From Amycolatopsis australiensis (GTDB lineage: Bacteria > Actinomycetota > Actinomycetes > Mycobacteriales > Pseudonocardiaceae), in contig NZ_FPJG01000006.1 of the NCBI RefSeq assembly GCF_900119165.1, positions 6,262,001-6,326,000 of the forward strand: 64,000 bases of DNA. The letters are read 5' to 3'. The notes below the pieces were generated by a model that had not been told where the DNA came from, searched no databases, and saw only the letters and a program-made list of their open reading frames with translations. This document shows, piece after piece, positions 1-9,376 of the stretch; positions within the stretch are counted from its first letter, which is position 1, and each line of letters opens with the position of its first letter. The translations under genes and the position numbers were made by a program.

Positions 1-1328
<1,328 letters not shown>

Positions 1329-1347
1329 TCACCGAACGGCAAGAGCC

Positions 1348-1376
1348 AAGATAGGAGCGGGCGGCGGCAAGGTCAA
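1348..1376 (-). promoter_or_regulatory. Promoter of the secreted esterase gene
   Basis: Read on the minus strand, TTGACC (1371-1376) and TATCTT (1348-1353) are separated by exactly 17 nt, a good match to the actinobacterial housekeeping promoter. Transcription would start near 1341, leaving about 80 nt of leader before the GTG. Inferred from consensus only. Confidence 0.55.
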
Positions 1377-1465
1377 TGCGGTGTGAAAGTTACTCGCGGC
1401 AAGGGGATCCGGCGCCGGACGCGCGTCTGTCCACAAAGGAATCGGCGCAGCACGGCATGCTGCGC

Positions 1466-2209
1466 TCACTGGCCGAAGATGCGCTGCTGGATCTCGCGGC
1501 GGTAGTCCTCCAGCGTGTTGTCGATGTGGACGGCGGCCGCGCGGGCCGCCGCGTCCGGGTCGCCGTCGCGGATCGCGCGGTGGATGGCGTCGTGCTCGTC
1601 GAGCGCGTCGGCGGCGTGCCCGCCGACCGTGCCCGACATCCCGACGATGTTCGTCCGGCGTTGCAGCCGGCGGGCTTCGCGCACGGCCACGACGAGGAAC
1701 TGGTTGTGCGAGGCGGCCGCGACGCAGAGGTGGAACTCGTCGTCCCCGCGGTCGAACAACGCGCTCCGGCCGGTCAGGTGACCGCGACGGCAGGTCTCGG
1801 CGGCGGCCTCGATCGCGCGCAGCTCCCCGGGCGTGGCGTTGACGGCCGCGAGCCGGCCGGCGGCGGTCTCCTGGATCCGGCGGGACTCGAAGAGCATGTG
1901 GACGTGGCCGAGATCGGCGGGCAGGAAGAACCCGCCCCACCCGGAAGCGCCGAGCATGCCTTCGTCGTCGGACACATACAGCCCACGTCCCTTGTGCGCG
2001 CGCACCCGGCCGAGCGCCGAAAGGATCTTGACGGCCTCCCGCACCACGGTCCGGCTGGTTCCCATCCGCGCCGCCAGCTCGTTCTCCGTCGGCATCCGGT
2101 CGCCGGGCCGCAGCCGCAGCTCGGCGATGAGCCGGAGGATCTGCTCGGCCACCACCTCGTAGCCGGGCCGGCACGGGACGGACGGCGCCGTTTCCTCGTC
2201 ACTGGTCAC
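1466..2209 (-). CDS. GntR-family regulator, FCD (FadR) subfamily
   Basis: 247 residues. The N-terminal winged helix-turn-helix (about residues 15-80) is followed by an all-helical FCD ligand-binding domain with the family's spaced metal-binding Asp/His positions (a DDEFH stretch and an EHDAI stretch). FCD regulators usually respond to small carboxylates or sugars and repress neighbouring catabolic genes. The open frame extends upstream to a TTG at 2269, but that segment contains the apparent promoter, so I use the GTG at 2209, only about 14 nt after the predicted transcription start. The esterase downstream and the decayed divergent CAZyme suggest control of plant-polymer genes. The effector cannot be read from sequence. 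Confidence 0.85.
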   Translation of the reverse strand: MTSDEETAPSVPCRPGYEVVAEQILRLIAELRLRPGDRMPTENELAARMGTSRTVVREAVKILSALGRVRAHKGRGLYVSDDEGMLGASGWGGFFLPADLGHVHMLFESRRIQETAAGRLAAVNATPGELRAIEAAAETCRRGHLTGRSALFDRGDDEFHLCVAAASHNQFLVVAVREARRLQRRTNIVGMSGTVGGHAADALDEHDAIHRAIRDGDPDAAARAAAVHIDNTLEDYRREIQQRIFGQ

Positions 2210-2231
2210 TCGATGAGTACGACTCAGTGAC
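2205..2231. promoter_or_regulatory. Nested inverted repeat over the GntR start, probable autoregulatory operator
   Basis: GTCACT (2205-2210) and AGTGAC (2226-2231) form perfect outer arms, and TGAGT/ACTCA form inner arms around ACG. The dyad covers the predicted transcription start and the GTG start codon of the GntR gene, a position suited to self-repression. No binding data; inference from symmetry and position. Confidence 0.45.
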
Positions 2232-2260
2232 TCTACCGCCGGGCGGCGCTGGCGCGTCAA
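2230..2260 (-). promoter_or_regulatory. Promoter of the GntR gene
   Basis: On the minus strand TTGACG (2255-2260) and TAGAGT (2230-2235) are 19 nt apart. The -10 box abuts the nested dyad. This placement argues against the longer TTG start at 2269, which would put the promoter inside the coding region. Confidence 0.45.
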
Positions 2261-2280
2261 CACCGGCAAGCCCGGAATGA

Positions 2281-3638
2281 AACTTACATACTTTTCCGCA
2301 GTTGAACGCGTCGAACGCCATGACGATCGTCAACTCCGCGCTGAACTACCTGGCCACGCTGCCGCAGCAGAACCGGATCGAGGTGGAGAGCCAGAACTCC
2401 TTCACCGACCGGTACTCCCCCGTCGACCACGTCAGCGGCAGCTCGGTCGTCATGCAACAACCGGCGTGGAACAACAACAACTGGGGTTACGACACGCTCG
2501 CCAAGCCTTTCGGTGGCGGCCAGCTGTTCCTGGAGAACTCCTACGCGTTCCTCAAGAACACCGGCCAGTGGTTCCTCGACCCGCAGGCCGGGCGGCTGTA
2601 CTACAAGGCACCCGGCGGATGGGTGCCCGGCAGCCACGACGTCGAGCTGCCCCGGCTGACGTCGTTGCTGCGGATCAGCGGCAGCTACGGCAACCCGGTG
2701 CGCGGCCTCACCTTCAAGGGCCTGCGCTTCGAGCACACGACGTGGCTGACGCCGGGCACGTCGGTGGGCTACGCGAACCAGCAGAGCGGCACGTTCCTGC
2801 CGGCCGCGGCGCCGATGCCGGCTGACTTCCTGACCTCGTGCCAGTCGGGCTGCCGCCAGTTCGAGGGCGCCCGCAACGGCTGGGCGCAGGCTCCGGCGGC
2901 CATCCAGGTGTCGGCGGCCACCGGGATCACCTTCACCGGCAACACTTTCGCCCACCTCGGGCAGGTGGCGCTGGGCATCGGCAACGACGCGGACGCCCAC
3001 GCGTCCGGGGTCGGTCTCGGCGCGTCGTCGGTCACGGTGGACCACAACACCTTCACCGAGGATTCGGGGGCGGGCATCGTCGTCGGCGGCGTCCGGCCGG
3101 ACGCGCACCACCCGGCCGACCCCGCGATGACCGACCGCGACATCACGCTGTCGTACAACACGGTGTCCCGGGTCGCCCTGGACTACCGCGAAATGGCCGG
3201 CATCCTGTCGACGTACGTCACGCACGCGGTGATCACGCACAACGACGTCGCCGACCTCACCTACGACGGCGTCGACGTCGGCTGGGGCTGGGGCGCCAAC
3301 GACCCGGGCGGCAGCCAGGACTACCGCAACCGCGGCCTGTACGACTTCCAGCCGGTGTACTCGACGCCGAACGGACGGCGGCGAGCGAGCTGACGGTCTA
3401 CGACGGCACGCGGTGCCTGGACGCCTCCGGCCAGGGCACGACCCCGGGCACGAAGGTGGTGATCTGGACGTGCAACGGCCAGGCCAACCAGAAGTGGCAG
3501 GCCAACGCGAACGGCACGATCACGGGTGTCCAATCGGGACTCTGCCTGGAGCCGTCGGCCGGCGCCACGGCGAACGGCACCCCGGTCCGGCTGTGGACGT
3601 GCACCGGGCAGAGCGGCCAGACGTGGACGACCGGTTGA
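2281..3638 (+). pseudogene. Decayed right-handed beta-helix protein with ricin-B lectin tail
   Basis: The frame opening after a stop at 2278 encodes about 360 residues of a parallel beta-helix protein of the pectate-lyase-like/CAZyme-associated group, with repeated strand-turn units near 2890-3300. It has no signal peptide, no ribosome site and enters mid-domain, so the 5' part (roughly 150-200 residues) is gone. Around 3373 the helix breaks off and continues in another frame with about 85 residues of ricin-B lectin (QxW motifs), ending at 3638. At least one internal deletion plus a frame change is needed. The lectin piece resembles the tail of the esterase at the window start. It is a remnant of a secreted polysaccharide-acting enzyme once divergent from the GntR gene. 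Confidence 0.7.
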
Positions 3639-3640
3639 CG

Positions 3641-3670
3641 CCCGCACCCGGGATTCGCCCCGGGTGCGGG
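3641..3670 (+). terminator. Strong GC hairpin after the decayed CAZyme gene
   Basis: CCCGCACCCGGG (3641-3652) and its perfect complement (3659-3670) enclose a 6-nt loop. It starts three bases after the stop codon. There is no long U-tract, as is usual for high-GC actinomycete terminators. Confidence 0.6.
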
Positions 3671-3789
3671 TTGATCGGCCGCCCGTGGGACCGGTGACCG
3701 GCACGCGGCCGTGACCCCGCGGCGGCCACCAACCCGTCGCGCCCCTGCGGGCGCGGAGCCGCGGCTGCGCGGTGGCCAGCAACCCCCGC

Positions 3790-4000
3790 AGTCCTCCCCG
3801 CCGAACCCCGCGCAGGTCCTCCCGGCGCGGCAACCCAGCCCTCCCCGGCGCCCATCAACCCGCGCAATCTCCCCGCAGCCATCAAACCCCGCGCAGGTCC
3901 TCCCGGGCGCGGCAACCCAGCCGTCCCCGGCTGCCACCAACCCGCGCAGCCTCCCCGCAGCCATCAAACCCCGCGCAGGTCCTCCCGGGCGCGGCAACTC
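3790..4000. repeat. Imperfect tandem repeat, about 82-bp unit, 2.5-3 copies
   Basis: The block GCGCAGGTCCTCCC recurs at about 3810, 3891 and 3973, giving periods of 81 and 82 bp. A half-unit periodicity of about 40 bp is also visible (ATCAACCCGCGCA-like segments). All frames are open because of composition. No gene is convincing, and the array fills the gap between the hairpin and the small gene that follows. Confidence 0.65.
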
Positions 4001-4349
4001 AACCGTCCGCAGCGTCCATCGCCACGCCCGCCAGCTCCACCGGCAGGGGCACCACGACGTCCTCCCCCTCCCGGCGCCCGTGAGCCCGCACGGCCAGGCC
4101 GATCAACGCGAGCGTCCCCGCGTGGTGGCGCGTTCGCCGGTCGGCCTCGGTTTCCGCGGCCTCCGGTGCCGTGGTGTCGTCGCGGGCCCAGGCCGCCACC
4201 GCGCGCCGGGCCAGTTCCGCCGGCAGCCGGACTTCCACCGGGGGCAACGGCAGCTCGCGCAGGACCGCTCCCACCTCCGCCAGGGTCGCCGCCTCCGTCG
4301 CTCGTGCGCTCATCGTTCCAAGATCGCCGCCGGTGCCGGGTTCGCGCAT
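3999..4349 (-). CDS. Small hypothetical protein, 116 residues
   Basis: I do not recognise this family. The ATG at 4349 has GGGAG eight bases upstream, which decides the start over the internal ATG at 4313. The protein is soluble-looking, with predicted helices and strands but no membrane segment or signal peptide. The middle part (about residues 13-60) reads like an all-helical regulator fragment rich in Ala, Leu and Arg. Its 3' end runs into the tandem repeat, so the last codons may be repeat-derived. It is divergent from the ArsR operon and shares its upstream region, where the ArsR operators could also influence it. Coding status is probable, not certain. Confidence 0.5.
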   Translation of the reverse strand: MREPGTGGDLGTMSARATEAATLAEVGAVLRELPLPPVEVRLPAELARRAVAAWARDDTTAPEAAETEADRRTRHHAGTLALIGLAVRAHGRREGEDVVVPLPVELAGVAMDAADG

Positions 4350-4434
4350 CGGGGAATCTCCCTGACCCGGTGGCCGGGCCGGGCCGCGTCCCGGCCACGC
4401 GGTCATGGCACCGTCCGCCTCACCTGACCCGTTC

Positions 4435-4450
4435 TCAACCAGAAGGTTGA
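4435..4450. promoter_or_regulatory. ArsR-type operator, copy 1
   Basis: TCAACC-AGAA-GGTTGA, a perfect 6-bp inverted repeat. Its right arm overlaps the -35 box TTGACG (4447-4452) of the ArsR promoter. An identical dyad lies 46 bp downstream. This CAACC-N4-GGTTG form is the kind of site bound by ArsR proteins that precede SRPBCC genes. Confidence 0.7.
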
Positions 4451-4475
4451 CGACAGCGCTCCGGCGGCCTACAGT
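4447..4475 (+). promoter_or_regulatory. Promoter of the ArsR-SRPBCC-DinB operon
   Basis: TTGACG (4447-4452) and TACAGT (4470-4475) with a 17-nt spacer. The promoter is bracketed by the two ArsR dyads, one over the -35 box and one over the likely transcription start, so bound repressor should block it at both ends. Confidence 0.65.
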
Positions 4476-4480
4476 CCTAC

Positions 4481-4496
4481 TCAACCGAAAGGTTGA
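4481..4496. promoter_or_regulatory. ArsR-type operator, copy 2
   Basis: TCAACC-GAAA-GGTTGA, with the same arms as copy 1. It covers the predicted transcription start and runs into the GAGGA ribosome site (4495-4499) of the regulator gene. Confidence 0.7.
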
Positions 4497-4504
4497 GGAT
4501 ACCC

Positions 4505-4864
4505 GTGGACGACAGCACCGAACAGCTCAACCGGGTGTTCGCGGCGCTGGCCGACCCCACCCGGCGCGACCTGGTCGCCAGGCTGACCAGCGCCGACGCC
4601 ACCGTCGGCGAGCTCGCGGCACCGTACGAGATGAGCATGCAGGCGATCTCCAAGCACGTGAAGGTGCTCGAGGAGGCCGGCCTGGTCACGCGCAGCAAGG
4701 ACGCGCAGCGCCGGCCGGTGCACCTCAACGCCGAGACGTTCGACCTGATGACGAAGTGGATCGAGCGGTACCGCCGCCGGGCCGAGGAACGCTACCGGCG
4801 GCTGGACGCCCTGCTCGACCGCATGACCGGCGACGACAAGCAGACCCGCGAGGACGCATCATGA
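4505..4864 (+). CDS. ArsR-family winged-helix repressor
   Basis: 119 residues. A single winged helix-turn-helix fills the protein: FAALADPTRRDLVARL at the N-terminus, then the recognition helix around SMQAISKHVKVLEEAGLV. No CxC metal-binding motif is visible, so it belongs to the large non-metal ArsR group that pairs with START/SRPBCC proteins. The GTG at 4505 follows GAGGA with a 5-nt spacer; an upstream TTG at 4493 lies inside the operator and is rejected. The stop overlaps the next ATG (ATGA). It should repress its own operon through the two CAACC/GGTTG dyads. The inducer is unknown. Confidence 0.9.
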   Translation: MDDSTEQLNRVFAALADPTRRDLVARLTSADATVGELAAPYEMSMQAISKHVKVLEEAGLVTRSKDAQRRPVHLNAETFDLMTKWIERYRRRAEERYRRLDALLDRMTGDDKQTREDAS

Positions 4865-5343
4865 CCCAGCACGAAACCGAGATCACGGCCGACCCGAAGG
4901 TGCCGACGATCGAGATCACCCGCGAGTTCGACGCCCCTCGGGACCAGGTGTTCCGGGCCCACGTCGACCCCGAGCTCTACGCGCAGTGGGTCGGGCCGCA
5001 CTCGGTCACCACGCGGATCACCCGGTGGGACGCCCGCACCGGCGGCGCGTGGGCCTTCGCGAACGACCGGGACGGCGAGGAGATCGCCGCCTTCTACGGC
5101 AGCTTCCACGACGTGCGGCCGCCCGAGCGGATCGTGTGGACCTTCACCTACGAAGGCGAACCGGACGGAGTCGCACTCGAAACCCTGACCCTCGAAGAAC
5201 TCGACGGCGGCCGCACGCGGCTGAGGGTGCTCAGCGTGGTGCCGGACTTCGCCACGCGGGACGGCATGCTCGCCAGTGGCATGGACGCCGGCGTCAAGCA
5301 GGGCTACGACAAGCTCGACGAGCTCCTCGCGAAGGGTGCCTGA
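4861..5343 (+). CDS. SRPBCC (AHSA1-like) domain protein
   Basis: 160 residues forming one START/SRPBCC fold of the AHSA1 type, with the opening EITREFDAPRDQVFRAHVDP, the central GG..WAF strand and the C-terminal long helix. Such proteins have a hydrophobic ligand pocket; in ArsR-linked pairs the ligand is usually unknown. The start overlaps the ArsR stop by 4 nt, so the two are translationally coupled. The DinB gene follows after 1 nt. A cytoplasmic ligand-binding or hydrolytic role under ArsR control is the best supported statement. Confidence 0.88.
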   Translation: MTQHETEITADPKVPTIEITREFDAPRDQVFRAHVDPELYAQWVGPHSVTTRITRWDARTGGAWAFANDRDGEEIAAFYGSFHDVRPPERIVWTFTYEGEPDGVALETLTLEELDGGRTRLRVLSVVPDFATRDGMLASGMDAGVKQGYDKLDELLAKGA

Positions 5344-5344
5344 G

Positions 5345-5911
5345 ATGACCCCGGATCCCTCGAGCCCGGCCGGGCGCCACGCGCGCGAGGCCGCCCGCTT
5401 CACCGGGATCGTCGAGTCCGCTTCGGACGGAGACTGGACGCGGCCCAGCCCGGTCGCGGAGTGGACGGCGCTCGACGTGGTGCGGCACCTGGTCGACTGG
5501 CCTCGCGACTTCCTGAAGGGCGCCGGGATCGAGCTCGCGCGCCTGGACGTCGAAGCCGATCCGCGCGCCGCGTGGAAGCAGCACGTCACCGACATCCAAG
5601 CGATCCTCGACGCCCCGACGGGGCGGGTGCTGAGCAATCCGCACACCGGCGAAAAGCCCGTGGACGAGGCGATCGACCAGTTCTACACCGGCGACATCTG
5701 GCTGCACTCCTGGGATCTCGCCAAGGCGCTCGGCCGGGAGCCCGACCTGGGCCGCGAGCGCTGCGCCGAAGCGCTGGCCGCGATGCGGCCCATGGAGCGG
5801 ATCCTGCGGGACAGCGGGCAGTTCGGCCCCGCCGTGCCGGTCGGCGACGACGCTTCCCCGCAGGACCAGCTCGTGGCGTTCCTCGGCCGGGACCCCGCCT
5901 GGCGGCCGTAG
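5345..5911 (+). CDS. TIGR03086/DinB-like (mycothiol maleylpyruvate isomerase N-terminal-type) protein
   Basis: 188 residues. A four-helix DinB-type bundle with the WTALDVVRHLVDW stretch and later WLHSWDLAKALG, positions where this superfamily places metal-binding histidines (His, HSWD). Members are metal-dependent enzymes, several of which use mycothiol, the actinobacterial thiol. It is third in the ArsR operon, one base after the SRPBCC stop, so it probably acts on the same unknown small molecule or stress. It ends 12 nt before a convergent gene. Confidence 0.85.
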   Translation: MTPDPSSPAGRHAREAARFTGIVESASDGDWTRPSPVAEWTALDVVRHLVDWPRDFLKGAGIELARLDVEADPRAAWKQHVTDIQAILDAPTGRVLSNPHTGEKPVDEAIDQFYTGDIWLHSWDLAKALGREPDLGRERCAEALAAMRPMERILRDSGQFGPAVPVGDDASPQDQLVAFLGRDPAWRP

Positions 5912-5922
5912 CCGGCGGGCGG

Positions 5923-6354
5923 TCAGCCGCGGTGCGCGTGCCGGAATTCGCCGGCGTCGAACCCGTGCAGGGCGCTCAGCAAGACGGCGGCCACCATCAG
6001 CAGCCCGACCACCCCGGCGACGGCGGCCAGCAGCCGTCGCCGGCGGCCGGGCACGGGCTCGGCGGCGCGCCCGAGCAGGATCGCGAGGTCGGCGAGGAGA
6101 GCACGGCGGGCAGCGGCGAGGACGGGCCGCCATCCCGTCGTCTCGTCTGCCTCGGCCACGGGCAGGTCCGCGGTCAGGGCCGCGAGTTCGTGCCGGAAGC
6201 GCAGCCGCTCCAGCTGTCCCAGCCGGTCCTCGACCTCGGCCATGGTCAGCCGGCCTTCGCCGGCCGCCGCGTAGAGGGCCGCCCGGACGCGCTCACGTTC
6301 CGCGTCCGAGCAGCGGATCCCGTCCGCCACGCCGACGGGCGCGTTCTCGCTCAT
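5923..6354 (-). CDS. DUF1707 domain membrane protein
   Basis: 143 residues. Residues 12-65 are a DUF1707 (SHOCT-like) domain: RCSDAERERVRAALYAAAGEGRL followed by E..DRL. One strong transmembrane helix lies near residues 108-131, and the tail is basic. The ATG at 6354 has AGGAG five bases upstream. It is divergent from the two-component system, with about 150 nt between starts that contain a candidate binding site of the response regulator. DUF1707 proteins are common in actinomycetes and often sit beside envelope-stress regulators; the biochemical role is not known. Confidence 0.85.
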   Translation of the reverse strand: MSENAPVGVADGIRCSDAERERVRAALYAAAGEGRLTMAEVEDRLGQLERLRFRHELAALTADLPVAEADETTGWRPVLAAARRALLADLAILLGRAAEPVPGRRRRLLAAVAGVVGLLMVAAVLLSALHGFDAGEFRHAHRG

Positions 6355-6416
6355 CGGTTCTCCTTCCGCGCACAATCCCCTGCTGCCGAGGCTAACCGCG
6401 GAAAAGCGGGCGAACG

Positions 6417-6435
6417 TTAAGCTTCGATGAGAGTT
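6417..6435. promoter_or_regulatory. Candidate response-regulator box upstream of DUF1707 and the two-component system
   Basis: On the minus strand two half-sites, CTCAT and CTTAA, lie about 11 nt apart, as expected for an OmpR-family dimer. A closely related element (8604-8620) precedes the gene after the kinase. Inferred from the resemblance of the two sites. Confidence 0.35.
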
Positions 6436-6503
6436 TCCGGCCCGGGCGGCCGGCTCGGCTACAGTCACCGTGTGTCATCGCTGGCCGGACGAAGGGACGC
6501 CGG

Positions 6504-7199
6504 GTGCACCTGGTGATCGTCGACGACGAAACGGCCGTGCAGGACTCGCTTTCGCGGACGCTGCGCTTCGAGGGCTACACCGTCTCCGTCGCCGGCGACG
6601 GCGCCGCCGGGCTCACCATGATCCGCGACGAGCGTCCCGACGGCGTCCTGCTCGACGTCACCATGCCGGTGCTCGGCGGCCTGGAGACGTGCCGGGTCCT
6701 GCGGGCCGAGGGCAACACCGTGCCGATCCTGATGCTGACCGCGCGGACCGCGGTCACCGACCGGGTCGCCGGGCTGGACGCCGGCGCCGACGACTACCTC
6801 GTCAAGCCGTTCGCCCTGCAGGAGCTGCTGGCCCGGGTGCGGGCGCTGCTGCGGCGCACCGACTACCACGCCCCGCCCGCGCCGGCCGCGCCCCCGCCGC
6901 TGCGGTTCGCCGACGTCACCCTCGACCCGGCGACGCGGGAGGTCTTCCGCGGCACCCGCCCGGTGCACCTGACCCGGACGGAGTTCGCGATGCTCGAGAC
7001 GTTCCTGCGTCACCCGCGGATCGTGCTGACCCGCACGGTGATGTTCGAGAACGTCTGGGGCTACGACTTCGGGACCGCGTCCAACGGCCTCGACGTCTAC
7101 GTGAGCTACCTGCGCCGCAAGCTGGAGGCCGGCGGGGAGCCGCGGTTGCTGCACACCGTGCGCGGTGTCGGTTACGTGCTGCGCGAGGAACCGCTGTGA
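6504..7199 (+). CDS. OmpR-family response regulator (MprA-like)
   Basis: 231 residues. The receiver domain (1-115) has acidic pocket D7/D8, phosphoacceptor D51 in LLDVTMP, the conserved Thr at the end of strand 4 (LTA) and Lys in VKPF. An OmpR winged helix follows (about 135-230) with the [31 protein letters not shown] signature region. The GTG at 6504 has GAAGGGA upstream. The stop overlaps the kinase start (GTGA). Architecture and gene order match MprAB/TcrXY-type envelope-stress systems of actinomycetes. It probably regulates itself, the divergent DUF1707 gene and the downstream DUF998 gene. Confidence 0.92.
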   Translation: MHLVIVDDETAVQDSLSRTLRFEGYTVSVAGDGAAGLTMIRDERPDGVLLDVTMPVLGGLETCRVLRAEGNTVPILMLTARTAVTDRVAGLDAGADDYLVKPFALQELLARVRALLRRTDYHAPPAPAAPPPLRFADVTLDPATREVFRGTRPVHLTRTEFAMLETFLRHPRIVLTRTVMFENVWGYDFGTASNGLDVYVSYLRRKLEAGGEPRLLHTVRGVGYVLREEPL

Positions 7200-8587
7200 G
7201 ACGGCCGCGCTGGAAGACGCTGTCGCTGCGGGCCCGGCTCGGCGTGCTCGTCGCCGCCGCGGTGGCGATCGCCGTGGTCACGGTGTCGGCGAGCTCGTGG
7301 AGCATCACCCGGGCGAATCTGTACGACGAGTTCGACGCCCGGCTGCAGTCCTACGCCCAGCTGGCGGCGAAGACGTCGTCGCCGGAGGAAGCGCTGGAAA
7401 CGCTGCGGTCCGCCGACGACCGCGGGTTCGGCCGGGACGACGGGCTGACCGTGCAGTTCCTCGACGCCGGCGGCGCGGTGACCGGCACCGCGGGCGCGAT
7501 GGCGCTCATCCCGGCGTCCCCGCTCGACGGGTTCGTCGCGGACGGCTCGCTCGGCCGCACCGCCGACCTGCGCCGCATCGACGGCGACCCGTTCCGGGTG
7601 TGGACCGCGCCGCGGCCGGGCGGCGGCCTGGTCCAGGTCGCCCAGGACTCCGACGACGTGGAGAAGACGCTGGCCCGCTTGGGTTTCTGGCTTCTGGTCG
7701 TGTCCCTGACCGGCGTGCTCGGGGCGACGCTGGCCGGCCGGGCGATCGCCCGCTCGGCGCTGCGCCCGGTCGACGACCTCACCTCGGCGGCCGAGAACGT
7801 CGCGCGCACGCAGGAGCTGTCGGCGGCGATCGACGTCACCGCGTCCGGCGAGATCGGGCGGCTGGCGACGTCGTTCAACGCGATGCTCGGCGCGCTGAGC
7901 CGCTCGCGCGACGAGCAGCGGCGGCTGGCCGAAGACGCCGGCCACGAGCTGCGCACGCCGTTGACCAGCCTGCGCAACAACATCGAGCTGCTCATCCACG
8001 CCGAGGCCAACCCGGAGCGCCGGCTGTCGGCGGAGGACCGGTCCCGGCTGCTGGCCGACCTCGACACGCAGGCCACCGAGCTGACGGCGCTGATCGGCGA
8101 GCTGGTCGAGCTGTCCACGGGGGAACGGCCGAGCGAGGCGGCGGAACGGCTGGCGCTGGCCGACGTCGTGGGTTCGGCGCTGGAACGCACGCGGTCGCGG
8201 TGGCCGAAGGTGACGTTCGCGGCCGAGCTGACGGGCGCGGACGTCGTCGCCCGGCCGGCGGCGCTCGAACGGGCGGTGCTGAACGTCCTCGACAACGCGG
8301 CGAAGTGGTCACCGCCCGGCGGCGTCGTGCGGGTGTCGATGACGGCGACGGCTGACGAGGTGTGCGTGCGCGTCGACGACGAGGGCCCGGGAATCGCGGA
8401 AGCCGATCTGCCGCACGTGTTCGAGCGGTTCTACCGCGCGGACGCGGCCCGCGCCCTGCCCGGCTCGGGCCTCGGCCTGGCGATCGTCGACCAGGTCCTG
8501 AACCGGCACGGCGGCCACGCGGAGGCCGGCCGCGCCGACACCGGGGGCGCGCGGTTCGACCTCGTCCTGCCCTTGGCCGCTTCTTAA
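7196..8587 (+). CDS. Sensor histidine kinase (MprB-like)
   Basis: 463 residues. Transmembrane helix 1 is near residues 15-38, an extracytoplasmic sensor loop of about 120 residues follows, and helix 2 is near 160-182. Then come HAMP, a HisKA domain with the phospho-accepting His in [11 protein letters not shown], and HATPase with N box ([11 protein letters not shown]), G1 (DEGPGI) and G2 (GSGLGLAI). The GTG start overlaps the regulator stop by 4 nt, ensuring coupled translation. It is the partner of the preceding OmpR regulator. The stimulus is unknown; the closest architecture (MprB) senses envelope stress. Confidence 0.92.
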   Translation: MRRPRWKTLSLRARLGVLVAAAVAIAVVTVSASSWSITRANLYDEFDARLQSYAQLAAKTSSPEEALETLRSADDRGFGRDDGLTVQFLDAGGAVTGTAGAMALIPASPLDGFVADGSLGRTADLRRIDGDPFRVWTAPRPGGGLVQVAQDSDDVEKTLARLGFWLLVVSLTGVLGATLAGRAIARSALRPVDDLTSAAENVARTQELSAAIDVTASGEIGRLATSFNAMLGALSRSRDEQRRLAEDAGHELRTPLTSLRNNIELLIHAEANPERRLSAEDRSRLLADLDTQATELTALIGELVELSTGERPSEAAERLALADVVGSALERTRSRWPKVTFAAELTGADVVARPAALERAVLNVLDNAAKWSPPGGVVRVSMTATADEVCVRVDDEGPGIAEADLPHVFERFYRADAARALPGSGLGLAIVDQVLNRHGGHAEAGRADTGGARFDLVLPLAAS

Positions 8588-8603
8588 GGAAACCGCGCGT
8601 GAT

Positions 8604-8620
8604 CTTCATCGAACTCTCAT
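8604..8620. promoter_or_regulatory. Candidate response-regulator box upstream of the DUF998 gene
   Basis: Two half-sites, TTCAT and CTCAT, 11 nt apart, shortly after the kinase stop and 24 nt before the next gene. The element resembles the one at 6417-6435 on the opposite strand. Confidence 0.35.
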
Positions 8621-8643
8621 GGAGGGCCAGCAGTGTCTGAGGG

Positions 8644-9345
8644 GTGACCCCACAGGTTTCCCCCGCGACGGTGACGCTGACCCTCGCCCTGGCGGCGCAG
8701 GCGATCATCGCCGGTCTGACGGTCGGGCTGGCGGGCCACGTGGACCCGTGGCGCGATCCGGTGAGCGACTACGCCTGGCACCGCGGCGGCCGCTGGCTGT
8801 TCACGCTGGCGGTGCTGCTGCTGTTGGCCGCGGCGGCGGCGCTGGTCGTGGCGGCCCGGGTGGCCGGCCTGCCCCGCAGCGCGGCGGCGACTGTCCTGTT
8901 CGGACTGTGGGTGGCCGGGTTGGTGGTGGTGCTGGTGTTCCCGGGCAATGTGAGCGCGGCGAACCCGACGGTGCCGGGCGAGGTCCACCGCGCGGGCGGG
9001 GCGGTGCTGTTCACGAGCCTGCCACTGGCGGCGCTGGCATTGAGCGCCCGGCTGCGGACGGAAGCACGCTGGGTCGCGGCGGGAGCGGCGTTACGCCGCG
9101 GCGCCACGGCGGGGATGGCAACGGCGGCGGCATTCGGAGCGGCCCAGGTGGTAGCGGAGCTGCCGGCGGGCCTGCTGGAGCGGCTGGCGTTGCTGGCGGA
9201 GTTCGCGATCATCGCCACGACGGCCACCGCGGCCCGGCGGCAGTCCGATGACCGCCCGCGCGGTCGCCGCCGCCCTCACCGGGAGGGCCGCCCGATGACC
9301 GCACCGCCCATCACCCCCACCGCAGCCCGGCGGGCAGTCCGATGA
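8644..9345 (+). CDS. DUF998 family membrane protein
   Basis: 233 residues with about six transmembrane helices and the DUF998 pattern: an early D.WR.PVSDYAWH loop after helix 1 and a central FPGN loop. Members are integral membrane proteins of unknown function. The GTG start at 8644 has no good ribosome site close by, so it may be leaderless or coupled to a short leader. The last about 35 residues are hydrophilic, Arg/Pro-rich and encoded by a duplicated segment (see repeat), so the natural C-terminus probably lay near 9243. The stop overlaps the next ATG (ATGA). Confidence 0.75.
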   Translation: MTPQVSPATVTLTLALAAQAIIAGLTVGLAGHVDPWRDPVSDYAWHRGGRWLFTLAVLLLLAAAAALVVAARVAGLPRSAAATVLFGLWVAGLVVVLVFPGNVSAANPTVPGEVHRAGGAVLFTSLPLAALALSARLRTEARWVAAGAALRRGATAGMATAAAFGAAQVVAELPAGLLERLALLAEFAIIATTATAARRQSDDRPRGRRRPHREGRPMTAPPITPTAARRAVR

Positions 9346-9376
9346 CCGCCCTAGCGATCGCCGCCGCCCTGCTCGG
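9232..9376. repeat. Direct duplication of a gene junction, about 50 bp, copies at 9232-9282 and 9325-9376
   Basis: Both copies carry the same run from GCCCGGCGG through CAGTCCGATGACCGCC to a GCCGCCGCCCT segment, differing by a few substitutions and one base. Each contains a start codon: the first would encode MTARAVAAALTG and then stops after 16 codons, while the second opens the real EamA-type gene as MTALAIAAALLG. The duplication lengthened the DUF998 gene across the old junction. Confidence 0.7.

Noticed and set aside
1466..2269. TTG start of the GntR gene at 2269
   Set aside because: It would place the promoter and operator inside the coding region.
2302..3393. Intact beta-helix enzyme
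   Set aside because: No signal peptide, no ribosome site, starts inside the domain, and the lectin tail is in a different frame.
3520..3997. Gly/Pro-rich minus-strand proteins in the 82-bp repeat
   Set aside because: Open in several frames at once because of repeat composition; no start signal.
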